From positions 62,001 to 126,000 of the forward strand of contig NZ_JAAVNE010000010.1 in assembly GCF_012103215.1 (NCBI RefSeq): a DNA stretch of 64,000 nt, in the 5' to 3' direction. The translations under genes were made by a program, and so were the position numbers. Below the pieces are notes generated by a model. It had not been told where the DNA came from. It saw only the letters and a list, made by a program, of their open reading frames with translations, and searched no databases. Shown here in pieces: positions 20,124 to 30,985 of the stretch; within the stretch, counting starts at the first letter, position 1; the number at the start of each line of letters is the position of its first letter. The DNA comes from Falsiroseomonas selenitidurans. GTDB taxonomy: Bacteria; Pseudomonadota; Alphaproteobacteria; Acetobacterales; Acetobacteraceae.

Positions 20124-20200
20124 TGGCGGACCCGAAGAGATTCGAACTCCTAACCCCCAGATCCGTAGTCTGGTGCTCTATCCAATTGAGCTACGGGTCC
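20124..20200 (-). tRNA. tRNA-Arg (anticodon ACG)
   Basis: The minus strand folds as a complete 77-nt cloverleaf with an encoded CCA end. The acceptor GGACCCG pairs with CGGGTCC. The D stem is GCTC/GAGC. The anticodon stem CCAGA/TCTGG closes the loop CTACGGA, which has ACG at positions 34-36. The T loop is TTCGAAT. A34 is expected to be edited to inosine so the tRNA reads CGU, CGC and CGA. Confidence 0.97.
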
Positions 20201-20214
20201 GCGACGGGAGCCGG

Positions 20215-20243
20215 TAGATAGCGGGCAGCACCCAAGCGCGCAA
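20215..20243 (-). promoter_or_regulatory. Candidate sigma-70-type promoter for tRNA-Arg
   Basis: On the minus strand TTGCGC (20243-20238) is followed after exactly 17 bases by TATCTA (20220-20215). The predicted start lies about 8 bases before the mature tRNA 5' end. The -10 match is only partial. Confidence 0.45.
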
Positions 20244-20258
20244 GCCCGCCATCCGCTT

Positions 20259-21371
20259 CTATGACGAGAGTTTTTCAAGCTCGCGCAACACTGCCTCGCC
20301 CATCACGCTGGTGCCCACGCGGGCCATGCCGGGGGCCATGATATCGGCCGTGCGCAGACCGCCGCCGAGTACCTTCTCCACCGCCTGCTCGATCAGCGCC
20401 GCGTCCTCGTCCATGCCAAAGGACAGGCGCAACAGCATGGCGAAGGACAGGATCTGGGCGCTGGGATTCGCCACCCCCTTGCCGGCGATGTCCGGGGCAG
20501 AGCCATGAATCGGCTCGTACAACGCGGTGCGGCGGCCATCCGCCTGCAGCGCGCCGATGGTGGCGGAAGGCAGCATGCCAAGCGAGCCGGTCAGTGCCGC
20601 CGCCAGATCGGACAGCACATCGCCAAACAGATTGCCGCCCAGCACCACGTCAAACTGCTTCGGCCGGCTGGCCAGCTGCATGGCACAATTGTCCGCGTAC
20701 ATGTGCTCCAGCTCGACATCCGGGTATTCCGCCTTGCCGATCTCGCCGACCACGGCCCGCCACAGGCGGCCGGACTGCATGACGTTGGCCTTCTCGACGC
20801 TGGTCACCTTGTTGCGGCGCTTGCGCGCCAGGTCGAAGGCGACGCGGGCCACGCGAGCGATCTCGTCCTCCGAGTAGATTTCGGTGTCGACACCAACGCG
20901 GCGGCCCTGCTCGTTCAGGTGGATGCCGCGCGGCTCGCCGAAGTAGATGCCGCCGGTCGTCTCCCGCACAATCATGATATCCAGGCCCCGCACCAGGTCG
21001 GGACGCAGCGCAGAGGCGTCGATCAGCGCGTCCAGCACCACCGCAGGGCGCAGATTGGCGAACAGTTGCAGATCCTTGCGCAGCCGCAGGATGCCCAGTT
21101 CCGGGCGCCGGTCGAAAGGCAGGCTGTCCCAGCGCGGCCCGCCGACAGAGCCGAACAGCACCGCATCGGCACGCCTCGCCGCTGCTACTGTCTCATCCGG
21201 GCAGGGCGAGCCGGTGGCATCCAGCGCGGCGCCGCCCACCAGGCCTTCCTCGATCTCAAAGGTCACGCTGCGGCGGCGGTCCATCCAGTCGATGATGCGT
21301 CGCACCTCGCGCATCACCTCCGGCCCGATGCCGTCGCCCGGCAGGATGAGAAGCTTCTTGTTGGCGGGCAT
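20259..21371 (-). CDS. leuB: 3-isopropylmalate dehydrogenase
   Basis: LeuB oxidises and decarboxylates 3-isopropylmalate to the 2-oxo precursor of leucine with NAD. The 370-residue protein begins [13 protein letters not shown], contains [14 protein letters not shown] and the lysine-bearing [16 protein letters not shown]. It carries the metal/adenosine region [19 protein letters not shown] and [18 protein letters not shown]. The ATG at 21371 is chosen over an in-frame ATG at 21389 because the fold starts directly ([12 protein letters not shown]). It follows leuD by 71 bases on the same strand. Confidence 0.96.
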   Translation of the reverse strand: MPANKKLLILPGDGIGPEVMREVRRIIDWMDRRRSVTFEIEEGLVGGAALDATGSPCPDETVAAARRADAVLFGSVGGPRWDSLPFDRRPELGILRLRKDLQLFANLRPAVVLDALIDASALRPDLVRGLDIMIVRETTGGIYFGEPRGIHLNEQGRRVGVDTEIYSEDEIARVARVAFDLARKRRNKVTSVEKANVMQSGRLWRAVVGEIGKAEYPDVELEHMYADNCAMQLASRPKQFDVVLGGNLFGDVLSDLAAALTGSLGMLPSATIGALQADGRRTALYEPIHGSAPDIAGKGVANPSAQILSFAMLLRLSFGMDEDAALIEQAVEKVLGGGLRTADIMAPGMARVGTSVMGEAVLRELEKLSS

Positions 21372-21442
21372 GGTTCGTCCTGTCGGCAAAGGCCTCCCCC
21401 GCGGGGAGGGTCGGGGTGGGGACCAGGACGGCCCCCGATCGG

Positions 21443-22060
21443 TCAGGCCTCGGCGTAGAGCCAGGGCTGGGCGGCACGCTGCTGCGCCTCGAACCCATCA
21501 ATGGCGGGCGCGTGCTGCATGGTCTGGCCGATATCGTCCAGGCCATTCAGCATCAGGTGCCGGCGAAAGGGATCAATCTGGAAGGAAATCTCCTCCCCGT
21601 TCGGGCGCACCACCACCTGGCGCTCCAGGTCCACCGTGATGCGTGCATTCCCGCCCATGCGGGAATCCTCCATCAACTGCTCGCACACCTCGCGCGGCAG
21701 CGGAACCGGCAGCACGCCGTTCTTGAAGCAGTTGGAGTGGAAGATGTCGGCGAAATCCGGCGCAATGACACAGCGGATGCCGAAATCCAGCAGCGCCCAA
21801 GGCGCGTGCTCGCGGGAGGAGCCGCAGCCGAAATTGTCGAAGGCGATCAGGATCTCCGCCTGACGGTAGGGTTCCTGGTTCAGCACGAATTCCGGATTCT
21901 CCGACCCGTCCTCCCGATAGCGCATATTCGCAAACAGCGACTTGCCGAGCCCGGTGCGCGCAATGGTCTTGAGGAAGCGGGCCGGGATGATCTTGTCGGT
22001 GTCGATGTTGGCGGCCGGCATTGGCGCGGCGACGCCCGTCAGCGTGGTGAAGGCCTTCAT
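21443..22060 (-). CDS. leuD: 3-isopropylmalate dehydratase small subunit
   Basis: This is the small swivelling subunit of the isomerase that converts 2- to 3-isopropylmalate with LeuC. The 205-residue length is standard. [15 protein letters not shown] and [17 protein letters not shown] are the diagnostic blocks. The start at 22060 is one base past the leuC stop and has GGAGGG upstream within the leuC end, so the two subunits are translated as a pair. Confidence 0.96.
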   Translation of the reverse strand: MKAFTTLTGVAAPMPAANIDTDKIIPARFLKTIARTGLGKSLFANMRYREDGSENPEFVLNQEPYRQAEILIAFDNFGCGSSREHAPWALLDFGIRCVIAPDFADIFHSNCFKNGVLPVPLPREVCEQLMEDSRMGGNARITVDLERQVVVRPNGEEISFQIDPFRRHLMLNGLDDIGQTMQHAPAIDGFEAQQRAAQPWLYAEA

Positions 22061-22061
22061 C

Positions 22062-23480
<1,419 letters not shown>

Positions 23481-23515
23481 CGCCTTCCCCCTTGTCCTTC
23501 GTCCTCCAACCCGAG

Positions 23516-23538
23516 GGCCCCGCCGGCGCGGCGGGGCC
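23516..23538 (-). terminator. Hairpin between rplS and leuC
   Basis: GGCCCCGCC (23516-23524) pairs perfectly with GGCGGGGCC (23530-23538) across a 5-base loop, 9 bases after the rplS stop. It lacks a run of U, so it may only attenuate readthrough from the ribosomal operon into the leucine genes. Confidence 0.5.
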
Positions 23539-23547
23539 GCTGCCGGG

Positions 23548-23931
23548 TCAGGCGGTCGCGGTCTCGCGCTTGTCGCGCGCCCGCTCCTCGATTCGCGCGG
23601 ACTTGCCGGTGCGGCCGCGCAGGTAATACAGCTTCGCGCGCCGTACCTTGCCACGGCGAACCACGATGATCTCCGCCACGTTCGGCGAATACAGCGGGAA
23701 GATGCGCTCCACACCCTCGCCATAGGACAGCTTGCGGACGGTGAAGTTGCTGTTCAGGCCGCGGTTGCTGCGGGCGATGCAGACGCCTTCATAGGCCTGC
23801 ACACGCGTGCGCTCGCCTTCCACCACCTTCACCATGACGCGGAGGGTATCGCCCGCGTCGAAGCTGGGGGTCGGGCGGCTGGCGGAGAGGCGCGCCTGCT
23901 GGGCGGCCTCGAACTGCTGGAGCAGGTTCAT
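23548..23931 (-). CDS. rplS: 50S ribosomal protein L19
   Basis: The 127-residue L19 sits at the 30S-50S interface. Diagnostic segments are [20 protein letters not shown], the loop [16 protein letters not shown] and [16 protein letters not shown]. The ATG at 23931 gives the standard N-terminus [11 protein letters not shown]. It is last in the order ffh-rpsP-rimM-trmD-rplS, which is conserved in alphaproteobacteria. Confidence 0.97.
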   Translation of the reverse strand: MNLLQQFEAAQQARLSASRPTPSFDAGDTLRVMVKVVEGERTRVQAYEGVCIARSNRGLNSNFTVRKLSYGEGVERIFPLYSPNVAEIIVVRRGKVRRAKLYYLRGRTGKSARIEERARDKRETATA

Positions 23932-23956
23932 CGGTTGGTCCTTTGCTTCATTGGAT

Positions 23957-24715
23957 CTAGGCGGCGGCCGGGTGGCCGTCCAGCCGCCCCGCCTCAGCCG
24001 GTTCATGGGATTCCGCCCGTCGGCGGAGATGTCGGTCCCAGAGATCGGGGCGCCGCGCGCGGGTCGCGGCCTCCGCCTCCGTTCGGCGCCAGCGCGCCAC
24101 CTCGGCATGATGACCGGAGAGCAGCACCGGCGGCACTGCGCGGCCCTGCCATTCGGCCGGGCGCGTGTAGTGCGGATACTCCAGCAGTCCCTCGGTGCCG
24201 TGGCTTTCCTCCTCCGCGCTCGCTGCCGCGCCCATCACGCCCGGCAGCAGCCGGACGCAGGCATCGAGCAGCAGCAGCGCCGCCGGCTCGCCGCCCGACA
24301 GCACGACGTCGCCGGCAGAGACCTCGACCATGCCGCGGGCCTCGATCACTCGCTGGTCGACCCCTTCGTAGCGGCCGCAGAGCAGCACCACGCCCGGCCC
24401 GGCGGCCAGGTCACGGACCAGGGCCTGGTCCAGCAGCCGCCCGCGCGGCGTTAGGTAGACCAGAGGCGCAGCGGGGGATTCCGCCACCGCCGCCGCGCAA
24501 GCCGCGTCCAGCACATCCGGCCGCATCACCATCCCCGCCCCGCCGCCGAAAGGCGTATCGTCGACCGTGCGATGCCGATCCGTCGCGAAGCCGCGGATGT
24601 CCATCGCGCGCAGCCCCCAACGCCCCTCGCGCAGCGCCCGGCCGGCAAGCGACAGGCCGAGCGGTCCGGGGAACATCTCCGGGAACAGGGTCAGGATGTT
24701 GGCCTGCCAGGTCAT
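23957..24715 (-). CDS. trmD: tRNA (guanine-N1)-methyltransferase
   Basis: TrmD makes m1G37 in tRNAs reading CUN, CCN and CGG, preventing frameshifting. The 252-residue SPOUT protein begins [17 protein letters not shown]. It has the knot motif [13 protein letters not shown] and [16 protein letters not shown], where SAM binds. [20 protein letters not shown] is the expected C-terminal block. The start overlaps the rimM stop by four bases. Confidence 0.96.
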   Translation of the reverse strand: MTWQANILTLFPEMFPGPLGLSLAGRALREGRWGLRAMDIRGFATDRHRTVDDTPFGGGAGMVMRPDVLDAACAAAVAESPAAPLVYLTPRGRLLDQALVRDLAAGPGVVLLCGRYEGVDQRVIEARGMVEVSAGDVVLSGGEPAALLLLDACVRLLPGVMGAAASAEEESHGTEGLLEYPHYTRPAEWQGRAVPPVLLSGHHAEVARWRRTEAEAATRARRPDLWDRHLRRRAESHEPAEAGRLDGHPAAA

Positions 24716-25218
24716 GCGGCCGCGTCCTCGCCCGGGCGGGGCGGCACGACCACCTCCTCCGGCGGCACCACGGTCAGCCGGCCGCCGGCGATGTCCACCA
24801 CCGGCACCACGGCGCGGGTGAAGGGCAGCAGCAATTCGCCCGCCGGGCCATCCACCACCAGGATGGCACCGGCACCGTAATCCTCCACCGCGCGCACCGA
24901 GCCAATCTCGGTCCCATCCGCCCCGAAGGCGGCAAGGCCTTCCAGGTCGCACAGGAAGAACTCCTCGGGATCCGCGGGGGGCGGCAGGCGGTCGCGGTCG
25001 ATGAACAGCTTGGTGCCGGTCAGGCGCGCGGCTTGGTCGCGGTCGGCCACACCGTCGATGCGCCCGATGCCGTCGGGCATCGGCGTCACCACGAAGCGGC
25101 GCGTGCCGGATTCGTCCGTCAGCGGCCCGTAGCTGCCAATGGCGTGCGGGTCGGTGGTGAAGGCGTGCAGACGCACCAGGCCCCGCACGCCGTGCGGCCG
25201 CCCGATTTCCCCCACCAT
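24712..25218 (-). CDS. rimM: Ribosome maturation factor RimM
   Basis: RimM assists 30S head assembly around S19. The product of 168 residues has the RimM motif [16 protein letters not shown], then a PRC-barrel half ([39 protein letters not shown]). The ATG at 25218 makes the first strand very short. In-frame GTG codons at 25221, 25230, 25239 and 25248 would restore it (the 25230 start gives [10 protein letters not shown]). No ribosome-binding site decides the choice, so the N-terminus is uncertain by up to 10 residues. It lies between rpsP and trmD as expected. Confidence 0.9.
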   Translation of the reverse strand: MVGEIGRPHGVRGLVRLHAFTTDPHAIGSYGPLTDESGTRRFVVTPMPDGIGRIDGVADRDQAARLTGTKLFIDRDRLPPPADPEEFFLCDLEGLAAFGADGTEIGSVRAVEDYGAGAILVVDGPAGELLLPFTRAVVPVVDIAGGRLTVVPPEEVVVPPRPGEDAAA

Positions 25219-25255
25219 CACGCGTCGCACCCGCGCCACCGCCAGCACCGTCCGT

Positions 25256-25594
25256 TCAGCCGGCCGCGGCGTTCGCGGCGGCGCGTTCCTGCGCCTTCTT
25301 CTTCGGCGCGGACTGCTTCGGCTGTTCCGGATACACGGGCATCGGTGCCAGGCCGGCATGGCCCAGGAACTTGGCCACGCGCTCCGTCGGCAGGGCGCCG
25401 ACGGACTTCCAATGCGTGATGCGTTCGGCGAACAGGCGCACGCGATCGGGGTGGTCCGACGGCAGCATCGGGTTGTAGCTGCCCAGCTTCTCGATGAAGC
25501 GGCCGTCACGCGGGCTGCGGCTGTCCGCCACCACGATGTGGTAGTAGGGACGCTTCTTGGCGCCGGCGCGCGCGAGGCGGATCTTGAGGCCCAT
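25256..25594 (-). CDS. rpsP: 30S ribosomal protein S16
   Basis: The 112-residue S16 begins [20 protein letters not shown] and has the conserved block [18 protein letters not shown]. The C-terminal tail is rich in Lys, Ala, Pro and Gln, as in other alphaproteobacteria. The ATG at 25594 is preferred to the upstream ATG at 25639 because it gives the canonical N-terminus. It lies 22 bases after ffh. Confidence 0.97.
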   Translation of the reverse strand: MGLKIRLARAGAKKRPYYHIVVADSRSPRDGRFIEKLGSYNPMLPSDHPDRVRLFAERITHWKSVGALPTERVAKFLGHAGLAPMPVYPEQPKQSAPKKKAQERAAANAAAG

Positions 25595-25616
25595 GAGGGT
25601 TACCTTCTCCTGATCT

Positions 25617-27002
25617 TTAGAAAGGTCGTTTGTTGCCAAGGCCGGGCATCAGCGAGGCGAGACCACCGCGCATCAGCCCCTTCTGGCCCATCTTGTTCAT
25701 CCGCTTCATCATGTCCGACATGTCGTCGAACTGCTTCAGCAGGCGATTGATTTCCTGCACCGTCGTGCCGGAGCCCGCGGCGATGCGCTTCTTGCGCGAG
25801 GCCTTGATCAGCTCCGGCTTGCGCCGTTCCTTCACCGTCATCGAGGAGATGATGGCGGCCTGCCGCTTCAGCATGGACTGGTCGAGGTTCGCGTTCTCGA
25901 TCTGCGCCTTCATCTTGCCAATGCCGGGCAGCATGCCGAGGATGCCGGACAGCGAGCCCATCTTGCCGATCTGCTTGATCTGCTGGGCATAGTCCTCGAG
26001 GTCGAACGACCCCTTCTGCATCTTCTTCGCGAGCTTCTCGGCTTCCGCCTGGTCGATCGTCTCGGCGGCCCTTTCGACCAGCGAGACGATGTCGCCCATG
26101 CCGAGGATGCGGTTGGCGATGCGATCGGGGTGGAAGTCCTCCAGCGCATCAAGCTTCTCGCCGGCACCCAGGAGCTTGATCGGCGCGCCGGTGATGGCGC
26201 GCATGGACAGCGCCGCGCCGCCCCGTGCGTCGCCATCCACGCGCGTCATGACGATGCCCGTGACGCCGACCTGCTCGTTGAAGGCGCGAGCCGTCTGCAC
26301 CGCATCCTGACCGGTCATCGCATCGACGACCAGCAGCGTCTCATGCGGTTTTGCGAAGGCCTTCACCGCGGCCACTTCGGCCATCAGCTCGGCATCGATG
26401 GAAAGCCGGCCGGCGGTGTCCAGGATGACCACGTCGAACAACTCGCGCCGTGCCAAATCCATGGCGCGGGCGGCAATCTCCAGCGGCCGCTGGCCGGCGA
26501 CGATCGGCAGGCAGGTGACCTCGGCGCGATCCGCCAGCTGCTGCAGCTGCAGCTGCGCTGCCGGGCGATGCACGTCGAGCGAGGCCAGCAGGACTTTCTT
26601 CCGCTCCCGCGTTCGCAGCCGCAGCGCGATCTTGCCGGAAGTGGTGGTCTTACCCGAACCCTGCAGCCCGACCATAAGGATCGGCAGCGGCGACGGTGCG
26701 TTCAGGTCGATGCCGCGCTTGCCATCATCCCCTTCCCCGCCGCCCAACGCCTCCACCAGCGCATCATTGACGATCTTGATGACCTGCTGCGCCGGAGAGA
26801 CGCTGCGAATCACTTCCTGCCCCACCGCGCGGTCCCGGACGCGGTTGACCAGGTCACGCACAACCGGCAGGGCGACATCGGCCTCCAGCAGCGCAATGCG
26901 GACTTCCCGCAGCGCCTCCTGGACATCGGAATCGGACAGTGCGCCGCGGCGGCGCAGCTTGTCGAAGACCCCCGTCAGCCGGTTGCCCAAAGCCTCAAAC
27001 AT
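25617..27002 (-). CDS. ffh: Signal recognition particle protein Ffh
   Basis: Ffh binds signal peptides and 4.5S RNA and targets ribosomes to FtsY at the membrane. The 461-residue GTPase has the NG domain with [16 protein letters not shown] (G1), [28 protein letters not shown] (G3) and [14 protein letters not shown] (G4 region). The methionine-rich M domain ends [18 protein letters not shown]. The ATG at 27002 is the conserved start. Upstream, TTGACG (27184-27179) and TAGTCG (27161-27156) with 17-base spacing could be a weak promoter on the minus strand. The 259-base gap to the pseudogene otherwise holds nothing I can name. Confidence 0.96.
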   Translation of the reverse strand: MFEALGNRLTGVFDKLRRRGALSDSDVQEALREVRIALLEADVALPVVRDLVNRVRDRAVGQEVIRSVSPAQQVIKIVNDALVEALGGGEGDDGKRGIDLNAPSPLPILMVGLQGSGKTTTSGKIALRLRTRERKKVLLASLDVHRPAAQLQLQQLADRAEVTCLPIVAGQRPLEIAARAMDLARRELFDVVILDTAGRLSIDAELMAEVAAVKAFAKPHETLLVVDAMTGQDAVQTARAFNEQVGVTGIVMTRVDGDARGGAALSMRAITGAPIKLLGAGEKLDALEDFHPDRIANRILGMGDIVSLVERAAETIDQAEAEKLAKKMQKGSFDLEDYAQQIKQIGKMGSLSGILGMLPGIGKMKAQIENANLDQSMLKRQAAIISSMTVKERRKPELIKASRKKRIAAGSGTTVQEINRLLKQFDDMSDMMKRMNKMGQKGLMRGGLASLMPGLGNKRPF

Positions 27003-27261
27003 GGTGCGCCTCGCCCATCGTGGCGGCCTGATACCTCGGTAGCCATTGCGTTCGCCCCAAACGAAATCGCGCCGCTGCGCGAGCCTTCGCGGAGCGGCGG
27101 AGCCGACCCGCACGAAGCAGGACGACCGATTGGCCCAGGGCGGACCGGAAGAGCCCGACTAGCGGCGCCTGTCGCCTGCGTCAAGCGCGCACCGATGCAA
27201 AGCCCGAAGCCAACCGCCGGGTGGCAGACGAATTGCGCCGGCGATGTGAGGGTACCCCCTT

Positions 27262-28194
27262 TCAGTCCGGCTTGCGCCCCACCACCACCAGATCGCGCAG
27301 TGCAGCGGCCAGCAGCCGCGCAGCCTCCTCATCGCTATCCCAGCAGGCGGAATACAGCGCCGGTTCCAGTGCCAGACCGGCCGCCTGCATCGCGTCCAGC
27401 ACTTCTGCCAGCGTTTACTCGCGGACATGGTGGTGAAAACGATCCTCCGGCCGATAGTCCGGACGGAACAGCCGTTGCGGATTGCGTCCAGGGAGCAGGA
27501 GGCCTCGGCAGCCCTGACGGAGAAAATTCAGCGTTGTAACGTAAAGCAGGCCACCGGGGCGAAGGGTCGCGGCCAGGGCGCGGAAGATGTTCGCCGGGTT
27601 GACCAGAAGGTGCTCCAGCACTCCGCACAGCATCGTCATGTCGAGGTCACGCAGCGTTGGGTCCGCCAGCGCCTGGGGTCGACACGCCACGCAGGTCCAG
27701 CTTCTCGAGATCCACCGGCACCGCACGCTCCACGATGCCGTCCAGCTGGCGGTGGTGGAACAGGCACGCCGCCGTCAGATGCAGACGCGGGAAGGCCGCA
27801 TGGAACAACTTGCGCGTGATGGGGAGCCGACCTCCAGTACCGAGCAGGCTGGCCAATCAGGCGCGGGTGCCAGCAGCGACTCGATCGCAAAGAGCGCCTC
27901 CGTGAAGCGAGGCCGATGCTCCTGGCCATAAGCCTGCTGGTCAGGACGCAATCGCCCCTCCGCCACCAGGCCTGCCATCACCCGATCCAGCATGGGCAGA
28001 CGACTGCGGCAGGCGGCGGCAAAGACAGCGGCGCGTTCGGGCAGTGCTGCATCCTCGGCCAACTGGGCAGGAGTCGGCACCGTAAAGGCCGGAGCCCTGA
28101 ATGACTGCGCCGAATCCGGCGCAATCTTTGCGGCGCGCGGCGCCGACGGACCAACGACAAGGGCGGACAGACGCCGTTGGATCGCGGCGAACAT
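27262..28194 (-). pseudogene. Broken class I SAM-dependent methyltransferase
   Basis: Read from the ATG at 28194, the product is methyltransferase-like up to WPACSVLEVG (motif I). One base is then missing near 27826-27829, and the homologous reading continues in another frame (PITRKLFHAAFP, DGIVERAVPVDLEKLDLRG). One extra base near 27680-27685 restores the first frame (ALADPTLRDLDMTMLCGVLE, then ALAATLRPGGLLYVTTLNF, the motif III region). A TAA at 27415-27417 then stands where Tyr would fit, between HHHVRE and TLAEVLDAM. The frame runs on to a TGA at 27262-27264, ending RDLVVVGRKPD. Three separate lesions make a functional full-length protein unlikely. Its original substrate is unknown. Confidence 0.75.
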
Positions 28195-28268
28195 GCGGGT
28201 CGTGCACCTCCGGCATCATGGAGATTCCGCTGCGCCCGCAGCGCCAGCGTGGTGGCAGCAACTGGCGC

Positions 28269-28793
28269 CTATTTGGGCGCCAGCACCATGATCATCTGCC
28301 GGTTTTCCAAGCGCGGCATGGACTCGACCTTGGTGGCCTCCGCCAGTTCCGTCCGAATCCGGTCGAGCACCTTCAGGCCCAGATCCTGGTGTGCCATCTC
28401 GCGGCCGCGGAAGCGGAGCGTGACCTTCACCTTGTCACCCTCGCCGATGAACTCCTTCATCTGGCGCATCTTCACTTCATAGTCGTGGTCATCGATGTTC
28501 GGGCGAACCTTTATTTCCTTCAGCTCGACGACCTTTTGACGCTTGCGCGCTTCGTTCGCCTTCTTCTGCTGCTCGTACTTGTATTTTCCGTAATCCAGGA
28601 TCTTGCAGACCGGAGGCACAGCGTTGGGGCTGATCTCGAGAAGGTCGAGGCCGACCTCGTAAGCCCGCAGCAAAGCATCCCGCGCGGACATCACCCCGAT
28701 CATTTCGCCATCCTGATCGATCAGGCGGACCTGGGGGACACGGATCTCCTCATTGACCCGCGGGCCGTCGCGTGTCGGCATCTGGGCGGGCAT
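28269..28793 (-). CDS. infC: Translation initiation factor IF-3
   Basis: IF-3 binds the 30S subunit and checks the start codon and initiator tRNA. The 174-residue protein has the N-domain block [21 protein letters not shown], here [14 protein letters not shown], then [18 protein letters not shown] and the C-domain [13 protein letters not shown]. It starts with ATG rather than the rare AUU of enterobacteria; a second in-frame ATG is at 28781. GAGG lies five bases before 28793. It follows thrS by 127 bases, the common thrS-infC order, but rpmI and rplT do not follow; the methyltransferase pseudogene does. Confidence 0.95.
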   Translation of the reverse strand: MPAQMPTRDGPRVNEEIRVPQVRLIDQDGEMIGVMSARDALLRAYEVGLDLLEISPNAVPPVCKILDYGKYKYEQQKKANEARKRQKVVELKEIKVRPNIDDHDYEVKMRQMKEFIGEGDKVKVTLRFRGREMAHQDLGLKVLDRIRTELAEATKVESMPRLENRQMIMVLAPK

Positions 28794-28803
28794 CGGACCT
28801 CGG

Positions 28804-28831
28804 GCTATAGCGCTCTCCTATCGTTGTTCAA
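28804..28831 (-). promoter_or_regulatory. Candidate promoter directly before infC
   Basis: On the minus strand TTGAAC (28831-28826) and TATAGC (28809-28804) are separated by 16 bases. The predicted start site would fall only about 4 bases before the infC ATG, giving an almost leaderless mRNA. That makes it doubtful despite the good hexamers. Confidence 0.28.
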
Positions 28832-28920
28832 ACCGACTCTCGTCTGTTATGGCGATCCGGCCCCGTGGGTGCAAGCCAGGACGCGACCCAGCCTGCACGC
28901 CATTGCGGCATCCTGCGGCC

Positions 28921-30876
28921 TTATTGCGGCGCAACAGCCAGGATTTGCCGCAGATCGGGCGCGGTGGCTTCGGCCGCCAGTCGCGCCACGGCCTCGGTCA
29001 GGGGCAGGCTCTCCTGCTCCCGCCCTGGCAGGCGGCGAAGCACCAGCATCCCCTCCTCCGACTCCCGCCGCCCGACCACGGCCAGTACTGGCACGCGCTG
29101 AGCAATGTGGTCGGGCACCTTGCGGTTGATCTTCTCGTTCCGCAGGTCGAGTTCCACCCGCAATCCGGCCCTGGCCAGGGCCGCTGCGGCCTGGCGCGCA
29201 TAGTCGTCAGCGTCGGAGACGATGGTTGCCACCACCACCTGTACCGGTGCCAGCCACAGCGGGAAGCGGCCCGCATGCTGCTCGATCAGGATGCCGAGGA
29301 AGCGCTCGAAGGACCCCAGGATCGCCCGGTGCAGCATGACCGGCCGCTTGCGAGTGCCATCCTCCGCCGCATAGACGGCATCCAGTCGCTCCGGCAGCAC
29401 GAAATCCACTTGCAGCGTGCCGCATTGCCAGTCGCGGCCGATCGCGTCCCGCAGCACGAATTCCAGCTTCGGGCCGTAGAAGGCGCCCTCCCCCGGGTTC
29501 AGCTCGTATTCCACCCCGGCGACGGCGCAGGCCTCCTTCAGCGCGCCTTCGGCACGGTCCCAGGTCGCGTCGTCGCCGGCCCGCACGGCGGGGCGGTCGG
29601 AGAACTTCACCTGGAAATCGGCGAAGCCGAGGTCGCGATAGATGCCGGAGAGCAGCGCCACGAAGCGTACCGTCTCATCCGCGATCTGGTGTTCCTCGCA
29701 GAAGATATGCGCGTCGTCCTGGGTGAAGGCGCGCACGCGCATGATGCCGTGCAGCGCACCCGAGGGTTCGAAGCGGTGGCAGGCGCCGAACTCGGCCATG
29801 CGCAGCGGCAGTTCGCGGTAGCTGCGGACGCCCTGGTTGAAGATCTGCACATGGCAGGGGCAGTTCATCGGCTTCAGCGCATAGGTGCGATCCGCCTCGT
29901 CCTTGTCCTCGACCTTGGCGAGGAACATGGCGTGGCGGAATTTCTCCCAGTGGCCGGATTCCTCCCAGAGGCGGCGGTCCACCAGCTGGGGGGTCTTCAC
30001 CTCCTGGTAGTCGGCCTGGTCTAGGCGGCGGCGCATATAGTCCTCGACCGTCCGGTACAGCTTCCAGCCCTTCGGGTGCCAGAAGACGCTGCCGGTCGCT
30101 TCCTCCTGCAGGTGGAACAGGCCCATTTCCTTGCCGATGCGGCGGTGGTCGCGCTTCTCAGCCTCCTCGACCTGGAGAAGGTAGGTGTCGAGCTCCTTCT
30201 GGTCGCGCCAGGCGGTGCCGTAGATGCGGGAAAGCACCGGGTTCTCGGACTTGCCGCGCCAATAGGCGCCGGCGACCTTGGTCAGCTTGAAGGCGGTGCC
30301 GACATCGCCGGTGGAGCGCATATGCGGCCCGCGGCACAGGTCGATCCACTCGCCCTGGCTGTAGAGGCTGATATCCACGCCATCCGGCAGGTCGCGGATC
30401 AGCTCGACCTTGAAGGCCTCGCCCCTCTTCTCGAAGAGCGCGGTGGCTTCGGCGCGGGAGACCACGCTGCGCTGGAACGCCGCGTTGCGCGCCACGATCT
30501 CCCGCATCCGCGCCTCGATCGCGGCAAAATCCTCGACGCTGAAGGGCTGGTTCCGGAAGAAGTCGTAGTAAAAGCCGTTCTCGATCACCGGGCCGATGGT
30601 CACCTGGGTGCCGGGGAACAGGTCCTGCACCGCCTCCGCCAGCACATGGGCTGTGTCGTGGCGGATCATCTCCAGCGCCTCAGGGTCGCGGCGGGTGATG
30701 AAGCGGAGACTGGCATCCGCCGAGATCTCGTCCGACAAGTCGCGCAGCACGCCGTCCACCTGCATGGCGAGCGCGGCCTTGGCCAGGCCGGGGCCGATGC
30801 TGGCCGCGACCGTCGTGCCGGTGACGGGCCCGTCGAAGGCGCGGACGGAACCGTCAGGCAAGGTGATCGCGGGCAT
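28921..30876 (-). CDS. thrS: Threonyl-tRNA synthetase
   Basis: ThrRS charges tRNA-Thr and edits Ser-tRNA-Thr. The 651-residue class II enzyme has an N-terminal TGS domain, the editing domain ([28 protein letters not shown]) and [19 protein letters not shown]. The catalytic core carries [11 protein letters not shown] and motif 2 [19 protein letters not shown], and an anticodon-binding C-domain follows. The ATG at 30876 gives [12 protein letters not shown], the standard start; the frame is open 15 codons further up. It is divergent from the NYN gene. Confidence 0.96.
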   Translation of the reverse strand: MPAITLPDGSVRAFDGPVTGTTVAASIGPGLAKAALAMQVDGVLRDLSDEISADASLRFITRRDPEALEMIRHDTAHVLAEAVQDLFPGTQVTIGPVIENGFYYDFFRNQPFSVEDFAAIEARMREIVARNAAFQRSVVSRAEATALFEKRGEAFKVELIRDLPDGVDISLYSQGEWIDLCRGPHMRSTGDVGTAFKLTKVAGAYWRGKSENPVLSRIYGTAWRDQKELDTYLLQVEEAEKRDHRRIGKEMGLFHLQEEATGSVFWHPKGWKLYRTVEDYMRRRLDQADYQEVKTPQLVDRRLWEESGHWEKFRHAMFLAKVEDKDEADRTYALKPMNCPCHVQIFNQGVRSYRELPLRMAEFGACHRFEPSGALHGIMRVRAFTQDDAHIFCEEHQIADETVRFVALLSGIYRDLGFADFQVKFSDRPAVRAGDDATWDRAEGALKEACAVAGVEYELNPGEGAFYGPKLEFVLRDAIGRDWQCGTLQVDFVLPERLDAVYAAEDGTRKRPVMLHRAILGSFERFLGILIEQHAGRFPLWLAPVQVVVATIVSDADDYARQAAAALARAGLRVELDLRNEKINRKVPDHIAQRVPVLAVVGRRESEEGMLVLRRLPGREQESLPLTEAVARLAAEATAPDLRQILAVAPQ

Positions 30877-30985
30877 TGGTCCACAGGGCTCCTGGACTAT
30901 GGGCGGAGGGGGCGCGACCATGGCCAGCCCGCCGTGCCGTCGTCAAGGCACTGGGGCGGTATCCGTCGCACTGCTGGACATATTC

